From: Halieaceae bacterium UBA5085
GTDB taxonomy: Bacteria; Pseudomonadota; Gammaproteobacteria; Pseudomonadales; Halieaceae
NCBI GenBank assembly: GCA_002414665.1
Contig: DIAF01000038.1
Span: 92,492-156,491 of the forward strand
DNA: 64,000 nt
Direction: 5' to 3'
The notes under the pieces are model-generated. The model was not told the DNA's origin. It saw only the letters and a program-made list of their open reading frames with translations, and made no database searches. The position numbers and the translations under genes were made by a program. Of this stretch, positions 7,581 to 16,382 are shown piece by piece. The first letter of the stretch is position 1; every line of letters begins with the position of its first letter.

Positions 7581-9023
7581 TTGGGGCTCGAGGTGTACAC
7601 CGAGATCATCGCAGTTGCGGTGGTCTTGTTTTACGCACTGGGCATCGTATCGGCGGTAGAGGCCATCATCAACGTGCGCACGGCACAGGGCGCAATCGCC
7701 TGGGCCATCTCGCTGCTCACCATGCCCTACATTGCCGTACCCTGCTATCTGGTATTCGGCCGCACCAAGTTTGATGGTTACCTGGAACAACGCAACGCGG
7801 TGGAGCAGGAAACCCGCGAGCTGCTGCAGCAGACGCGAGCCGAAGTCGCCAAGCACCTGGTCGCCAGCTCGCCGGCCGAGCCGGTGTACAACGCCCTGTT
7901 CAACCTCACCGGAATACCCGCGGCAGGCGGCAACGCCGTTGAACTGCTGATTGACGGCCAGCAGACATTCGACAGTATCCTCACAGGGCTGGAATCCGCA
8001 GAGCATCACATCCTGCTGGAATCCTACATCATTCGCGACGACAACCTGGGGCGGCGTATCGGCAGGGTACTCTCGGACAAGGCTCGATCAGGCGTCAGCG
8101 TGCATGTGCTGTATGACGAGATTGGCAGCCGCAACTTTCACCGCACCGGGCTCTGCCGCCAGCTGCGCCAGACCGGCGTGCAGGTGGCCGCCTTCAATAC
8201 CACGCAGGGACGCCGCAACCGGTTTCAACTGAACTTTCGCAATCACCGCAAGATCGTCGTGGTGGACGGCCGGGTTGCCTGGGTGGGCGGGCACAACATC
8301 GGCGACGAATACCTCGGCCTGGACCCGCGTATCGGGCACTGGCGCGACACCCACCTGCGCCTGCAGGGGCCGGCCGTGCTGGGCGTCGAGCTGGCCTTTG
8401 CCACGGATTGGCGCTGGGCCACCCAGAGCGTGCTCAGCGTGGTACACCCGGACGCGGAGGACGGCCAACGGGGCAACGAGAACGTGCTCGTATTCCCCTC
8501 GGACCCTTCCAGTATTCTGGAGCAGGCCGGGTTGATGTTCCTGCAGGTTATCGTGGCCGCGCGGCAACGGATCTGGATTGCCAGTCCCTATTTCGTACCC
8601 GACCGGAGCATTGTTTCCGCGCTGCAGCTGGCGGCGCTGCGTGGTGTCGATGTTCGTGTCATGATCCCCGATGAACCCGATGGTCCGGTTGTCGGCATGG
8701 CCAACTGGTCGTTCACGCGGGAGCTGCTGCCCGCAGGCGTGAAGGTCTATCGCTATCAGGGCGGCTTCCTGCACCAGAAGGTGCTGCTCATGGACAATCA
8801 CCTCGCGGGCATAGGAACAGCCAATTTCGATAACCGCTCTTTCAGACTGAATTTCGAAATTACCCTGCTGGTGGACGGCGAGCAGTTTGCCAGCGAGGTG
8901 CAGGCCATGTTGGAAGCGGATCTACAGCAGTGTCGCGAAGTCACGCTCGCAGAAATCTCCGCAAAACCGGCCTGGTTCCCCCTGGCCATGGGCGCAGCTC
9001 GCCTGTTTTCCCCGGTGCTGTGA
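7581..9023 (+). CDS. cls: Cardiolipin synthase (phospholipase D family)
   Basis: The 480-residue protein has two N-terminal membrane helices (about 5-25 and 35-55) and two phospholipase D repeats. The HKD motifs are NHRKIVVVDG (His222, Lys224) and LHQKVLLMDN (His398, Lys400), each followed by the GG or GTANFDNRS segment of the family. This is the ClsA-type length and layout, joining two phosphatidylglycerols into cardiolipin with release of glycerol at the inner membrane. Translation probably starts at TTG 5 bases after the phosphatase stop; a GTG four codons later is the alternative. The pair looks translationally coupled. Confidence 0.93.
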   Translation: MGLEVYTEIIAVAVVLFYALGIVSAVEAIINVRTAQGAIAWAISLLTMPYIAVPCYLVFGRTKFDGYLEQRNAVEQETRELLQQTRAEVAKHLVASSPAEPVYNALFNLTGIPAAGGNAVELLIDGQQTFDSILTGLESAEHHILLESYIIRDDNLGRRIGRVLSDKARSGVSVHVLYDEIGSRNFHRTGLCRQLRQTGVQVAAFNTTQGRRNRFQLNFRNHRKIVVVDGRVAWVGGHNIGDEYLGLDPRIGHWRDTHLRLQGPAVLGVELAFATDWRWATQSVLSVVHPDAEDGQRGNENVLVFPSDPSSILEQAGLMFLQVIVAARQRIWIASPYFVPDRSIVSALQLAALRGVDVRVMIPDEPDGPVVGMANWSFTRELLPAGVKVYRYQGGFLHQKVLLMDNHLAGIGTANFDNRSFRLNFEITLLVDGEQFASEVQAMLEADLQQCREVTLAEISAKPAWFPLAMGAARLFSPVL

Positions 9024-9046
9024 ACAAACGCTACGCTTGAACCGTA

Positions 9047-10435
9047 CTAACCCGGCCAGGACTTCGTATCGATATCAACGTCGCGCCACGCTTCCGGATG
9101 CAAGCGCGGCTCAACCCCCTGACGCAGCTGCGTATCGTAGTCCAGAAGCAGACGCATGCCGATACGGTACATCCAGACCAGTCCTGCGAGATTGACCAAT
9201 GCCAGCAGTCCCATTGTGATTTCCGCGAACCCGAACACGGTGCTGAGATCCTGCAGAGAGCCCCAAAACACCAGGCCCAGCACAGCAACGCGGAACCCGT
9301 TTGCCACCGTGGCGTTGTCGTGGCTGAAAAAACTCAGGCTGTTGTCGCCGAGATAGTAGTTGTAGAGGATAGAGCTGAAGGCGAAGAGCACGAGAGCGAC
9401 CGACACGAAAGTGGCGCCCCAGCTGCCCACATGGCTGCCCATAGCAAGCTGGGTGAGCAACACACCGTCCACATCCGCCGCACCCGGCTGGTAAACATCG
9501 GAAAGCAGGATAATGACAGCGGTACAGCTGCACATGATCATGGTGTCGATGAACACGCTGAAGGCCTGCACGACCCCTTGATTGGCCGGGTGCGGCACAT
9601 GAGCCACCGCCGCGACATTGGGTGCGCTACCGAGTCCCGCCTCGTTGCTGAACAGGCCCCGCTTGACCCCCTGCAGAATCACGGCACCGAGCCCACCACC
9701 CACGGCCTGTTCAAGCCCAAACGCACTTTTCACGATAATCCACAACGCGGCGGGGACCTCGGTGATATGCAGCGCAATCACCACGAGCGCTGCGAGGAAG
9801 TACATGAGCGCCATTATCGGCACAATCACCTCGGAAACCAGCGCGATGCGACGAATGCCACCGAAAATCACCGAACCCAGCACCAGTACCATGACTACGC
9901 CGGTGACCCAGGTGGCCACACCAAAGGACTCCGCGAGGGAAGTTGCCACAACGTAGGACTGTACCGCATTGAAACCCAGGCCAAAGGTGACCAGCAGCAA
10001 TACGGAATACACAGCGGCCAGACCGCGCTGGCCAACACCGTGGGTCAGGTAATAGGCCGGCCCGCCGCGAAAGCTGCCGTCGGGTTCCGTGCGCTTGAAC
10101 AGCTGCGCCAGGGAACACTCGAAAAAGCTCGTGGCCATGCCCATCAATCCAATCAGCCACATCCAGAACACCGCACCCGGGCCCCCGAGGGTGATGGCCA
10201 CGGCAACACCGGCGATATTGCCGCTGCCCACGCGGCCCGCCACCGACACCACCAATGCCTGGAAGGAACTCACCTGGCCGCGCTCATGGTGCATGCCGCC
10301 GCGCAATACACTGAACATGCGCCTGAAATAGCGAAACTGCACGCCGCGCGACGCTACGGTGAACAACAGGCCTACGGCCACCAGCACCACAACAAGTACC
10401 TGGCCCCAGAGGAAATCATTAAAAGCTGTCAACAT
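9047..10435 (-). CDS. Sodium:alanine/glycine symporter (AGCS family)
   Basis: The 462-residue protein is a polytopic membrane protein with about 11 helices. Family signatures visible are the AGRVGSGNIAGVAVAI segment near residue 65, the GGPAYYLTHG loop, and the conserved FSNEAGLGSAPNVAAVAHV stretch near the middle. AGCS carriers bring in alanine or glycine with Na+. Next to it lies a second, unrelated Na+-coupled transporter in the same direction, 45 bases upstream. Together with the peptidase beyond, they suggest uptake of amino acids from protein digestion. Confidence 0.93.
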   Translation of the reverse strand: MLTAFNDFLWGQVLVVVLVAVGLLFTVASRGVQFRYFRRMFSVLRGGMHHERGQVSSFQALVVSVAGRVGSGNIAGVAVAITLGGPGAVFWMWLIGLMGMATSFFECSLAQLFKRTEPDGSFRGGPAYYLTHGVGQRGLAAVYSVLLLVTFGLGFNAVQSYVVATSLAESFGVATWVTGVVMVLVLGSVIFGGIRRIALVSEVIVPIMALMYFLAALVVIALHITEVPAALWIIVKSAFGLEQAVGGGLGAVILQGVKRGLFSNEAGLGSAPNVAAVAHVPHPANQGVVQAFSVFIDTMIMCSCTAVIILLSDVYQPGAADVDGVLLTQLAMGSHVGSWGATFVSVALVLFAFSSILYNYYLGDNSLSFFSHDNATVANGFRVAVLGLVFWGSLQDLSTVFGFAEITMGLLALVNLAGLVWMYRIGMRLLLDYDTQLRQGVEPRLHPEAWRDVDIDTKSWPG

Positions 10436-10480
10436 CGGCTCTCCGCGGGCGCAAACCCGAGATGGCGAATCCGCGCGGTG

Positions 10481-11830
10481 TCAGCCTGTCACACCGCGCA
10501 CGAAAATGACCACCAGCGCGGGCGGCACGACAAAGCGAATCGTGAAGCGCCAAAGCGCATACCCCAGGCCGTGCATGCTGGAGAGTTCATCGCGACTTGC
10601 GCGGGAGGTCATAACCCAGCCGGCAAACACCGCAATCAACAGGCCGCCCAACGGCAGGAGTATCTGGTTGGAGAAATAATCCACGGCGTCGTTGAAGTTG
10701 AGACCACCGATCCTGAAATCCACCCACACGTTATAGGACAGGATGCTCAGCACATTGAGCACGGCGATGGAGCCGACGACCAGCAAGGTACTGCGGTGGC
10801 GCGACATGCCGTACCGCTCGTCGATCCAGGCATTTACGCACTCCACAAGGCCCACCATTGAGGTGATGCCGGCCACCGACAGCATGGTGAAGAACAGCAC
10901 GCCGAACACCTGTCCCCCTGGCATCTGGGCAAAGGCAACCGGCAGAGTCTGGAAAATGAGACCGGTCCCCGCGGCGGGATCCAGCCCGTAGTTGAACACG
11001 GCCGGGAATATCACCAGGCCCGCCAACAGCGCCACGAGAGTATCCGCAATCACCACCATCAGCGCCGACTGACCAATGGAAATCGATTTGGGCAGGTAAG
11101 AACCGTAAATCATCATGCCGCCCATCGCCACACCGATGGAGAAAAATGCCTGGCCAATCGCAGCCAACACCGCGTCCGGGCCGATCTTGCTGAAGTCCGG
11201 TGTAAACAGCCAGTCGATGGCCGCGCTGAACCCCCCGGCGAAATAATTGTAGAGCGCCAGGCCAACAAGCAGCAGAAACATCAGCGGCATCATCACCACC
11301 ACCGCCCGCTCAATGCCGTTCTTGACGCCGGCGTAGATGATCAGCCCGGTGATCGCCAACCCCATCAGCGTCCAGAACAACATCCCCGCGGTATCCGCCA
11401 GCACAGCGTTGAACTGCGCTGCAGCATTCACCGCATCTACGCCGATGAAACCGGCGGTCACCGCCTTGAAAAGATACCACAGCACCCAGCCTACGATCAC
11501 CGCGTACACAATGGCGATGCTGTAACCCGCCAGCATGCCCATACCGCCCACCCACTGCCACTGCCGGCTGCGCGCGCTCTCCATAGCCACCGCCGCCATC
11601 GCTGCCGGCGGGCTGGCCTGACCGCGCCGCCCGATCATCAGCTCCGCGATCAGGATGGGCATCCCTATGCCAAAGGCACAGAGCAGATAGACGATGACAA
11701 ACGCCGCGCCACCGTTCTCACCCGTGATGTAGGGGAAACGCCAGATATTGCCGAGGCCGACCGCAAAGCCAACCGCTGCCATCAGGAATGTAAATCGCGA
11801 GGACCAGTGGTCCGCCTGTGCTACAACCAT
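10481..11830 (-). CDS. Sodium-dependent transporter, NSS/SNF family
   Basis: The 449-residue protein carries the neurotransmitter:sodium symporter hallmark in helix 1, GFAVGLGNIWRFPYI, with the unwound GLGNIWRFP segment that binds Na+ and substrate, and the following GGAAFVIVYLLCAFGIGMPILIAEL region. About 11-12 helices are visible, fitting the short bacterial LeuT-like members. The likely cargo is an amino acid. A GGGAG lies about 9 bases ahead of the ATG. A 15-base imperfect palindrome sits about 30 bases upstream of the start and may regulate it. Confidence 0.93.
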   Translation of the reverse strand: MVVAQADHWSSRFTFLMAAVGFAVGLGNIWRFPYITGENGGAAFVIVYLLCAFGIGMPILIAELMIGRRGQASPPAAMAAVAMESARSRQWQWVGGMGMLAGYSIAIVYAVIVGWVLWYLFKAVTAGFIGVDAVNAAAQFNAVLADTAGMLFWTLMGLAITGLIIYAGVKNGIERAVVVMMPLMFLLLVGLALYNYFAGGFSAAIDWLFTPDFSKIGPDAVLAAIGQAFFSIGVAMGGMMIYGSYLPKSISIGQSALMVVIADTLVALLAGLVIFPAVFNYGLDPAAGTGLIFQTLPVAFAQMPGGQVFGVLFFTMLSVAGITSMVGLVECVNAWIDERYGMSRHRSTLLVVGSIAVLNVLSILSYNVWVDFRIGGLNFNDAVDYFSNQILLPLGGLLIAVFAGWVMTSRASRDELSSMHGLGYALWRFTIRFVVPPALVVIFVRGVTG

Positions 11831-11858
11831 GGTACCCGACTCCCGGTATTCTCATTAT

Positions 11859-11873
11859 TGTTCACAGTGTACA
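11859..11873. promoter_or_regulatory. Imperfect 15-base palindrome upstream of the NSS transporter
   Basis: TGTTCACAGTGTACA reads nearly the same on both strands, with one mismatched symmetric pair and an unpaired centre. It lies in the 60-base gap between the aminopeptidase stop and the transporter start, a likely operator position. No regulator can be named. Confidence 0.25.
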
Positions 11874-11874
11874 C

Positions 11875-11889
11875 AAAAGCCCCCGGGGC
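11875..11889 (-). terminator. Possible terminator after the secretion operon
   Basis: Read on the minus strand, GCCCCGGGGGC directly follows the aminopeptidase stop and is followed by TTTTGTGT. The stem can only be about 4 base pairs with a 3-base loop, so this is a weak candidate. Confidence 0.3.
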
Positions 11890-11890
11890 A

Positions 11891-13675
11891 TCAGCTGGCC
11901 GCGAGCGGAGCGCAGGCACGGGCCAGCCATTGCCGATCCGCACTCGCCAGCAGCGGGCCCACCGCGTCCTCAACGCGCCTGTGGTAGCGGTCAATCCACT
12001 CCCGCTCATCACTCGACAGCATGCCGATGTCAATCAACCGCCGGTCGAAGGGAACCAGCGTCAGCGCGTCGAAGCCGTACATCGGTGTTTCCAGCTCACC
12101 CCGCACCGCCTGCACCACCACCAGATTTTCGCAGCGAATACCGAACGCTCCGTCCCGGTAATAACCGGGCTCGTTGCTGAGGATCATGCCCGCTTGCAGG
12201 GTGGTTGCGCCCCAGGCCCGGCCGATACGCTGCGGGCCTTCGTGCACGCTGAGAAAGGCCCCGACGCCGTGCCCCGTTCCATGGTCGTAGTCGAAACCCG
12301 CACGCCAGAGTGGCTGGCGCGCCAGCACATCCAGGTGGGTGCCGGTTGTCCCCTCCGGAAACTGCACCTGATCCAGCGCGATATGCCCCTGTAACACCCG
12401 CGTAAACAGCTCGCAAACCTCGACCGGTGGTTCACCGATCGCCACGGTACGCGTAATGTCGGTGGTACCGTCGGTGTACTGGCCGCCGGAGTCCACCAGA
12501 TACACGGAGTTTGGGGGCAGCTGCGCCGGCGTTCCATTCCGGTGGTTGTAATGGCACATGGCGGCATTGCCGCCGGCCGCTGAAATGGTGTCGAAGGAGG
12601 GCCCCCGAAAATGCTCGCCATCCTCGCGGAAGGCCAGCAACTGGTCGGCAAGCTCCGCTTCATCATGATAGCGACCCGCCTGCACCTCCGTATCCAGCCA
12701 GGCAAGAAAACGGACGACGGCGACCGCATCCCGCACATGGGCGCTGCGCGCGCCGGCAATTTCCACAGCGTTCTTGCAGGCCTTGGGCAATAACACCGGA
12801 TCCGGCGCGGCGACCAGGGTCGCACCACCTTCCTGTAACAGCTGCTGGCTCCAGGCGTTTGCGGTGTGTGGGTCCGCCAGTACCCGGCAGCCCGCCTGCC
12901 CGGCCAGCAGCGCTGCCGCAGCCTCCGGTGTATGCAGCCGTACATCGGTGCCGCAGTGAGCCTGCCAGCCCTCCGGCATACGCCGCGGGTCCACCACGAG
13001 ATCGACCGAGCCGTCGCGTCGGAGCAGCGCCATGGACTGCAACACCGGCAGGCAGGGGACATCCAAGCCACGCAGGTTTAGCAACCAGGAGACCGAGTCC
13101 GGGGCGAACACCAGGGCGGCATCAGCGCGATGCGCGTCCAGGCCCTCCGCGATGCGTGCGCGTTTACTGGCGCTGGACTCACCGGTGAAGGTCTCGTCCA
13201 GCAGCAATGCGGGGCGCACATCGGCGGCGGGACGGTCGTCCCAGCACAGGTCCACAAGATTGTCTGCATCGGCGCAGAGCAGCAATCCGGAGGCCTGCAG
13301 CGTGTCTTCCGTCTCACGATACCAGTGCAGACTGTGCAGCCTCGGGTCCACGGCAACGCGGGCGCCTGCCTGCAAAGTCGACGCCAACCAGTGTGCCGGC
13401 GGGGTCTTGATCAAGTGCTGGTAGCTGAAATGTGCGGCATCAACCTGCTGCCGTACCTGCACCGTGTAGCGCCCGTCTACAAAAATGGCAGCCGCATCAC
13501 GCAGGACGACCACCACACCTGCGGAACCGGTGAAGCCGGATACCCAGAGCAGGCGTTCGTTGTGCAGAGGAATGTACTCACCGAGATGCTCGTCGGCACG
13601 TGGAATCACCAGGGCATCGTAACCCCGCTCCGCCATCAGTTTACGCAGGGCTTGCAACCGGGTCGCTGTCGTCAT
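11891..13675 (-). CDS. Xaa-Pro aminopeptidase, M24B family, long three-domain form
   Basis: The 594-residue protein matches the long aminopeptidase P type (as in eukaryotic XPNPEP1 and bacterial homologues): two creatinase-like N-terminal domains and a C-terminal pita-bread catalytic domain from about residue 310. The five metal ligands can be placed: Asp residues in VDSGGQYTDGTTDITRT, His in DHGTGHGVGAF, Glu in LSNEPGYY and Glu in IRCENLVVV. It removes an N-terminal residue ahead of proline, in the cytoplasm. It is the last gene of the leftward type II secretion operon, 30 bases after the rubredoxin gene; whether it is co-transcribed with the whole operon is inferred from spacing. Confidence 0.93.
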   Translation of the reverse strand: MTTATRLQALRKLMAERGYDALVIPRADEHLGEYIPLHNERLLWVSGFTGSAGVVVVLRDAAAIFVDGRYTVQVRQQVDAAHFSYQHLIKTPPAHWLASTLQAGARVAVDPRLHSLHWYRETEDTLQASGLLLCADADNLVDLCWDDRPAADVRPALLLDETFTGESSASKRARIAEGLDAHRADAALVFAPDSVSWLLNLRGLDVPCLPVLQSMALLRRDGSVDLVVDPRRMPEGWQAHCGTDVRLHTPEAAAALLAGQAGCRVLADPHTANAWSQQLLQEGGATLVAAPDPVLLPKACKNAVEIAGARSAHVRDAVAVVRFLAWLDTEVQAGRYHDEAELADQLLAFREDGEHFRGPSFDTISAAGGNAAMCHYNHRNGTPAQLPPNSVYLVDSGGQYTDGTTDITRTVAIGEPPVEVCELFTRVLQGHIALDQVQFPEGTTGTHLDVLARQPLWRAGFDYDHGTGHGVGAFLSVHEGPQRIGRAWGATTLQAGMILSNEPGYYRDGAFGIRCENLVVVQAVRGELETPMYGFDALTLVPFDRRLIDIGMLSSDEREWIDRYHRRVEDAVGPLLASADRQWLARACAPLAAS

Positions 13676-13705
13676 CGGGAATGTCCAGAAAGTCAGGAGG
13701 CGGGC

Positions 13706-13885
13706 TCAGCCTTCCATGAGGTCGAAATCTTCTTTCGAAATACCGCAGTCGGGGCATTCCCAGCCATCAGGCAGGTCCTCCCAGAGGGTGCCCGGCTCAA
13801 TACCGTCCTCAGGGATACCGAGGGCCTCATCGTAAATGAAACCGCAAATAACACATTCATACTTGCGCTGGCCAGGTTTGCTCAT
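13706..13885 (-). CDS. Rubredoxin (59 aa)
   Basis: This short gene encodes a classic rubredoxin: YECVICGFIYDE near the N terminus and GWECPDCGISK near the C terminus supply Cys11, Cys14, Cys44 and Cys47 for a single iron. The spacing (CX2C, 29 residues, CX2C), the conserved aromatic residues (Tyr9, Tyr18, Trp42) and total length are those of the family. Rubredoxins pass single electrons, for example to alkane hydroxylases or peroxide-reducing enzymes. Here it is isolated between gspN (29 bases upstream) and the aminopeptidase (30 bases downstream), with no rubredoxin reductase or hydroxylase nearby, so its partner is unknown. Confidence 0.95.
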   Translation of the reverse strand: MSKPGQRKYECVICGFIYDEALGIPEDGIEPGTLWEDLPDGWECPDCGISKEDFDLMEG

Positions 13886-13914
13886 AGTGCTTGGTCCTGT
13901 GTGGTTGTGTGGTC

Positions 13915-14679
13915 TCAGCGATCGGGCCCGGGGAGCGAGCCAGCGAGTCGCAGATCGTAGCCTTCCGCCACGGGCCGCGCCAGCAGTGCCAACGCCTCCT
14001 GCAACAGCGGATCCCAGGCTCCATCGTGGGTTAACAAGATGGCGATGCTATAGTCGCGCTGCTGCATCTGCAACTCTCCCTCGGCACGCAGCGGCCCGGC
14101 GAGCGTCACGATACTGCCAGTCAATGCCGCCGGCGCTGCACCGCGCACATCGGCGGCGTAGCTGCCCAGCGGCAGAAGTCCCTGCGGTGAGTCCCAGCCC
14201 GCCTGTTGCCATGTGAACCGGGCCGCAGCGTCGAGGGGGACCGCGTCCCGCAGGTGCAGTGTGTCGATCTGTGCACCCAGAGTGCCGGTCAGCGCCACCG
14301 GCGCCACATGGCGCAGCAGCGATGCATCAAACCGTGCGTCCACACCCGTCAAAAGGACCTCCCGCGCACCGCGCACCGTGGCTTCGCCCGCTACCAGTTG
14401 GGTACCCCAGCGGGCGCTGAACCGCACGGTGGGCGACAGCGAGAACAACGAGAGCGGGCGCAGCGACCACGTCACAACACCCAGGTGCAGGACCCCGGCA
14501 TTGGTCGCCACACGGACGCGACTTGCGCGCCCCTGCCACACAGTACCCGCCAGACCATCGGCCACCACAGGCGTGCCAGCGAGGGCGCGGGCTATCAGAT
14601 GGGCGGGAGCGCTTGCCAGCAAAAACGACAACAGAAGACACAGGGCAATGCACCCCATGAGCAGGCGGGTCCGCGTCAT
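13915..14679 (-). CDS. gspN: Type II secretion protein GspN
   Basis: The 254-residue protein has one N-terminal membrane helix (about 5-25) and a periplasmic domain rich in beta strands, the layout of GspN. GspN is an accessory inner-membrane component present in only some type II systems; its role is unclear. The call relies mainly on position: it overlaps the end of gspM by 4 bases and closes the gspC-N series. Segments such as VTWSLRPLSLFSLSPTVRFSA agree with the family pattern. Confidence 0.88.
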   Translation of the reverse strand: MTRTRLLMGCIALCLLLSFLLASAPAHLIARALAGTPVVADGLAGTVWQGRASRVRVATNAGVLHLGVVTWSLRPLSLFSLSPTVRFSARWGTQLVAGEATVRGAREVLLTGVDARFDASLLRHVAPVALTGTLGAQIDTLHLRDAVPLDAAARFTWQQAGWDSPQGLLPLGSYAADVRGAAPAALTGSIVTLAGPLRAEGELQMQQRDYSIAILLTHDGAWDPLLQEALALLARPVAEGYDLRLAGSLPGPDR

Positions 14680-15149
14680 GGCTGGCTGATCCGCACCGTG
14701 ACATTCACCCGGCCGGCACCTCCTGCCTGGGTGATTGCGACCTCCTCGAATACCAGCCCATCGCGCGATTCGAGCTGATGCAGCCAGGCCGCCAGATCGG
14801 CAAACCGGGCATTCTCCAGGCGCACCTGCAAATCGCCGCCGGCTCCGGGCTGCAACCTGCTCACCGCAAGCCCGAAACGGGCCGTGCTTTGATTGACCAC
14901 AGCGGCCAGGTTACTGCTGGCACGTACGGGCGCACCGTCTGCACGTGCCTGCATGACGAGAGCAGCCAACGCGTCGACACGCACCAGCGCTTCCGCTGTC
15001 GCGATATTCTGCTCAGCCATGCGGTCGCGCTTGGCGGCCAATGGCGCCCACAGCGCCATCCAGAGCAGCCACACTCCGACGGCGACAGCCAGCACGAGCA
15101 GACTTGCCTGCTCACGCACTGTGAGGCGTACCCACCACGCTTTCATCAC
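14676..15149 (-). CDS. gspM: Type II secretion protein GspM
   Basis: The 157-residue bitopic protein has a short cytoplasmic start, a membrane helix (about 14-34) and a periplasmic ferredoxin-like domain, as in GspM. It binds GspL in the inner-membrane assembly platform. The conserved opening, a Trp-containing stretch then LTVREQASLL, is typical. Its start overlaps the gspL end by 4 bases and its end overlaps gspN by 4 bases. Confidence 0.93.
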   Translation of the reverse strand: MMKAWWVRLTVREQASLLVLAVAVGVWLLWMALWAPLAAKRDRMAEQNIATAEALVRVDALAALVMQARADGAPVRASSNLAAVVNQSTARFGLAVSRLQPGAGGDLQVRLENARFADLAAWLHQLESRDGLVFEEVAITQAGGAGRVNVTVRISQP

Positions 15150-16339
15150 GCCCCCCTCACCCGGATCCGCGCACGCACACCGTCACTCTGTGCACTGCTG
15201 CTTTCCATTTCAGCGGCGAGACCGGCATCTGCGAGCCCTGCACGCAACTGCTCAACGGCGGAAAAGTCACTGGCAACGATATTCAGGCGCATCTCGCCAC
15301 CGCGCTGGTTGTAATTCAGGCTGAGCACCCGTGCCGACGGGCGCTGTGCGATTACCCCGCCGGCGCGCTCCAGTAGCGGCACGAAGCTGCCGGCACCGGG
15401 GCCCCCGCGCAGGCTGTCCAACTGCCGCTGCAGCTGCCTTTCGGCATCCACCAGAGCACCCTGGGGCATCGCCTGACGATAGCTCGCCTCAAGGGCTCCG
15501 CGCAGTGCCAGGTTCTCTGCAGCGAGCGCGCGGTAGTCGGCCCAGGTCGCCGCCAGCTGCAGCACAAATGCGCCCAGGACGACACCGGCCGCAGGTCGCC
15601 AATGATGCCACCATTGCTGCAACGGCAGGCGCGGCGCATAAGCCCCCTGACGCAGGTTCAGCGCCGGCGCCTCGCTGGACAACAACAGTGCGCTACACAG
15701 ATTGCCCTGCCGCCACTGCACACGTTCACGCAAGCCCGGAGGCAGCAATTCGAGCGTCGCGGCGTGATCTCCGGCGTAAACGATGATGGTCTCCGGCTGC
15801 TGTTGTTCAGCGGCAGCCTCGAGCACCACCGGGAGCAACTCACGCTCCACGGTAAAACCGTCACCCTCACCGCTGCGCACGATAGCCTGTTCGCCATCCA
15901 TGACCAGGCACCACTCACCCGTACGCCAGGGCAATAACAGAGCCTCCGGCACCCACTGCGGCAGATCCGGCAGCTGCGCCAGCACTTCCGCCCAACGCTG
16001 CATGGCGTGGTGGCTGCAGATGGCGACAGCATAGCGGGACTTGTCGAGGGCGCGCGCCGCGAAATGCAGCACTTCGATATCGTCTGCGACCTGCTCTTCG
16101 AACAGGTAGGGCAGTGCGCGCGCCAGGTGTTTTTTCTCGGCCGGTGCCACGGGAAACGTCACCACCCGCACATCGGCTCCGGGTGCCGCAAAACAGGCCT
16201 GCCAGCGCGCACTGCGCAGCCGGGCCGCAAAGTCTGCAACGTCTTCCTCGCTGTGCAGCGGCAGCGGCTGCTCGCCGGCGCCGGGAGGGTACCAGACAAG
16301 CGCATCATCCATCAGGCGCACGATGGCTAGGTTCTGCAC
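15146..16339 (-). CDS. gspL: Type II secretion protein GspL
   Basis: GspL has a cytoplasmic actin-like domain that recruits the ATPase GspE, one membrane helix and a small periplasmic domain. All three are visible in the 397-residue product: the cytoplasmic part to about residue 245, a helix near 250-270 (AAGVVLGAFVLQLAATWADY) and a periplasmic tail ending in a ferredoxin-like domain. I chose the GTG start at the right end because GGAGA lies 7 bases before it and because it follows the gspK stop by 43 bases; the frame stays open further upstream, into gspK, but that extension is not protein-like. Confidence 0.92.
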   Translation of the reverse strand: MQNLAIVRLMDDALVWYPPGAGEQPLPLHSEEDVADFAARLRSARWQACFAAPGADVRVVTFPVAPAEKKHLARALPYLFEEQVADDIEVLHFAARALDKSRYAVAICSHHAMQRWAEVLAQLPDLPQWVPEALLLPWRTGEWCLVMDGEQAIVRSGEGDGFTVERELLPVVLEAAAEQQQPETIIVYAGDHAATLELLPPGLRERVQWRQGNLCSALLLSSEAPALNLRQGAYAPRLPLQQWWHHWRPAAGVVLGAFVLQLAATWADYRALAAENLALRGALEASYRQAMPQGALVDAERQLQRQLDSLRGGPGAGSFVPLLERAGGVIAQRPSARVLSLNYNQRGGEMRLNIVASDFSAVEQLRAGLADAGLAAEMESSSAQSDGVRARIRVRGA

Positions 16340-16382
16340 AGGACGTTCTCCGTTGTCATCAATACCGGGGATGGCGAGCGAG

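Noticed and set aside
9098..10861. Long plus-strand open frame (587 codons) opposite the AGCS and NSS transporter genes
   Set aside because: It is antisense to two clear transporter families, His/Gln-rich and without any family motif; a by-product of GC-rich codon use.
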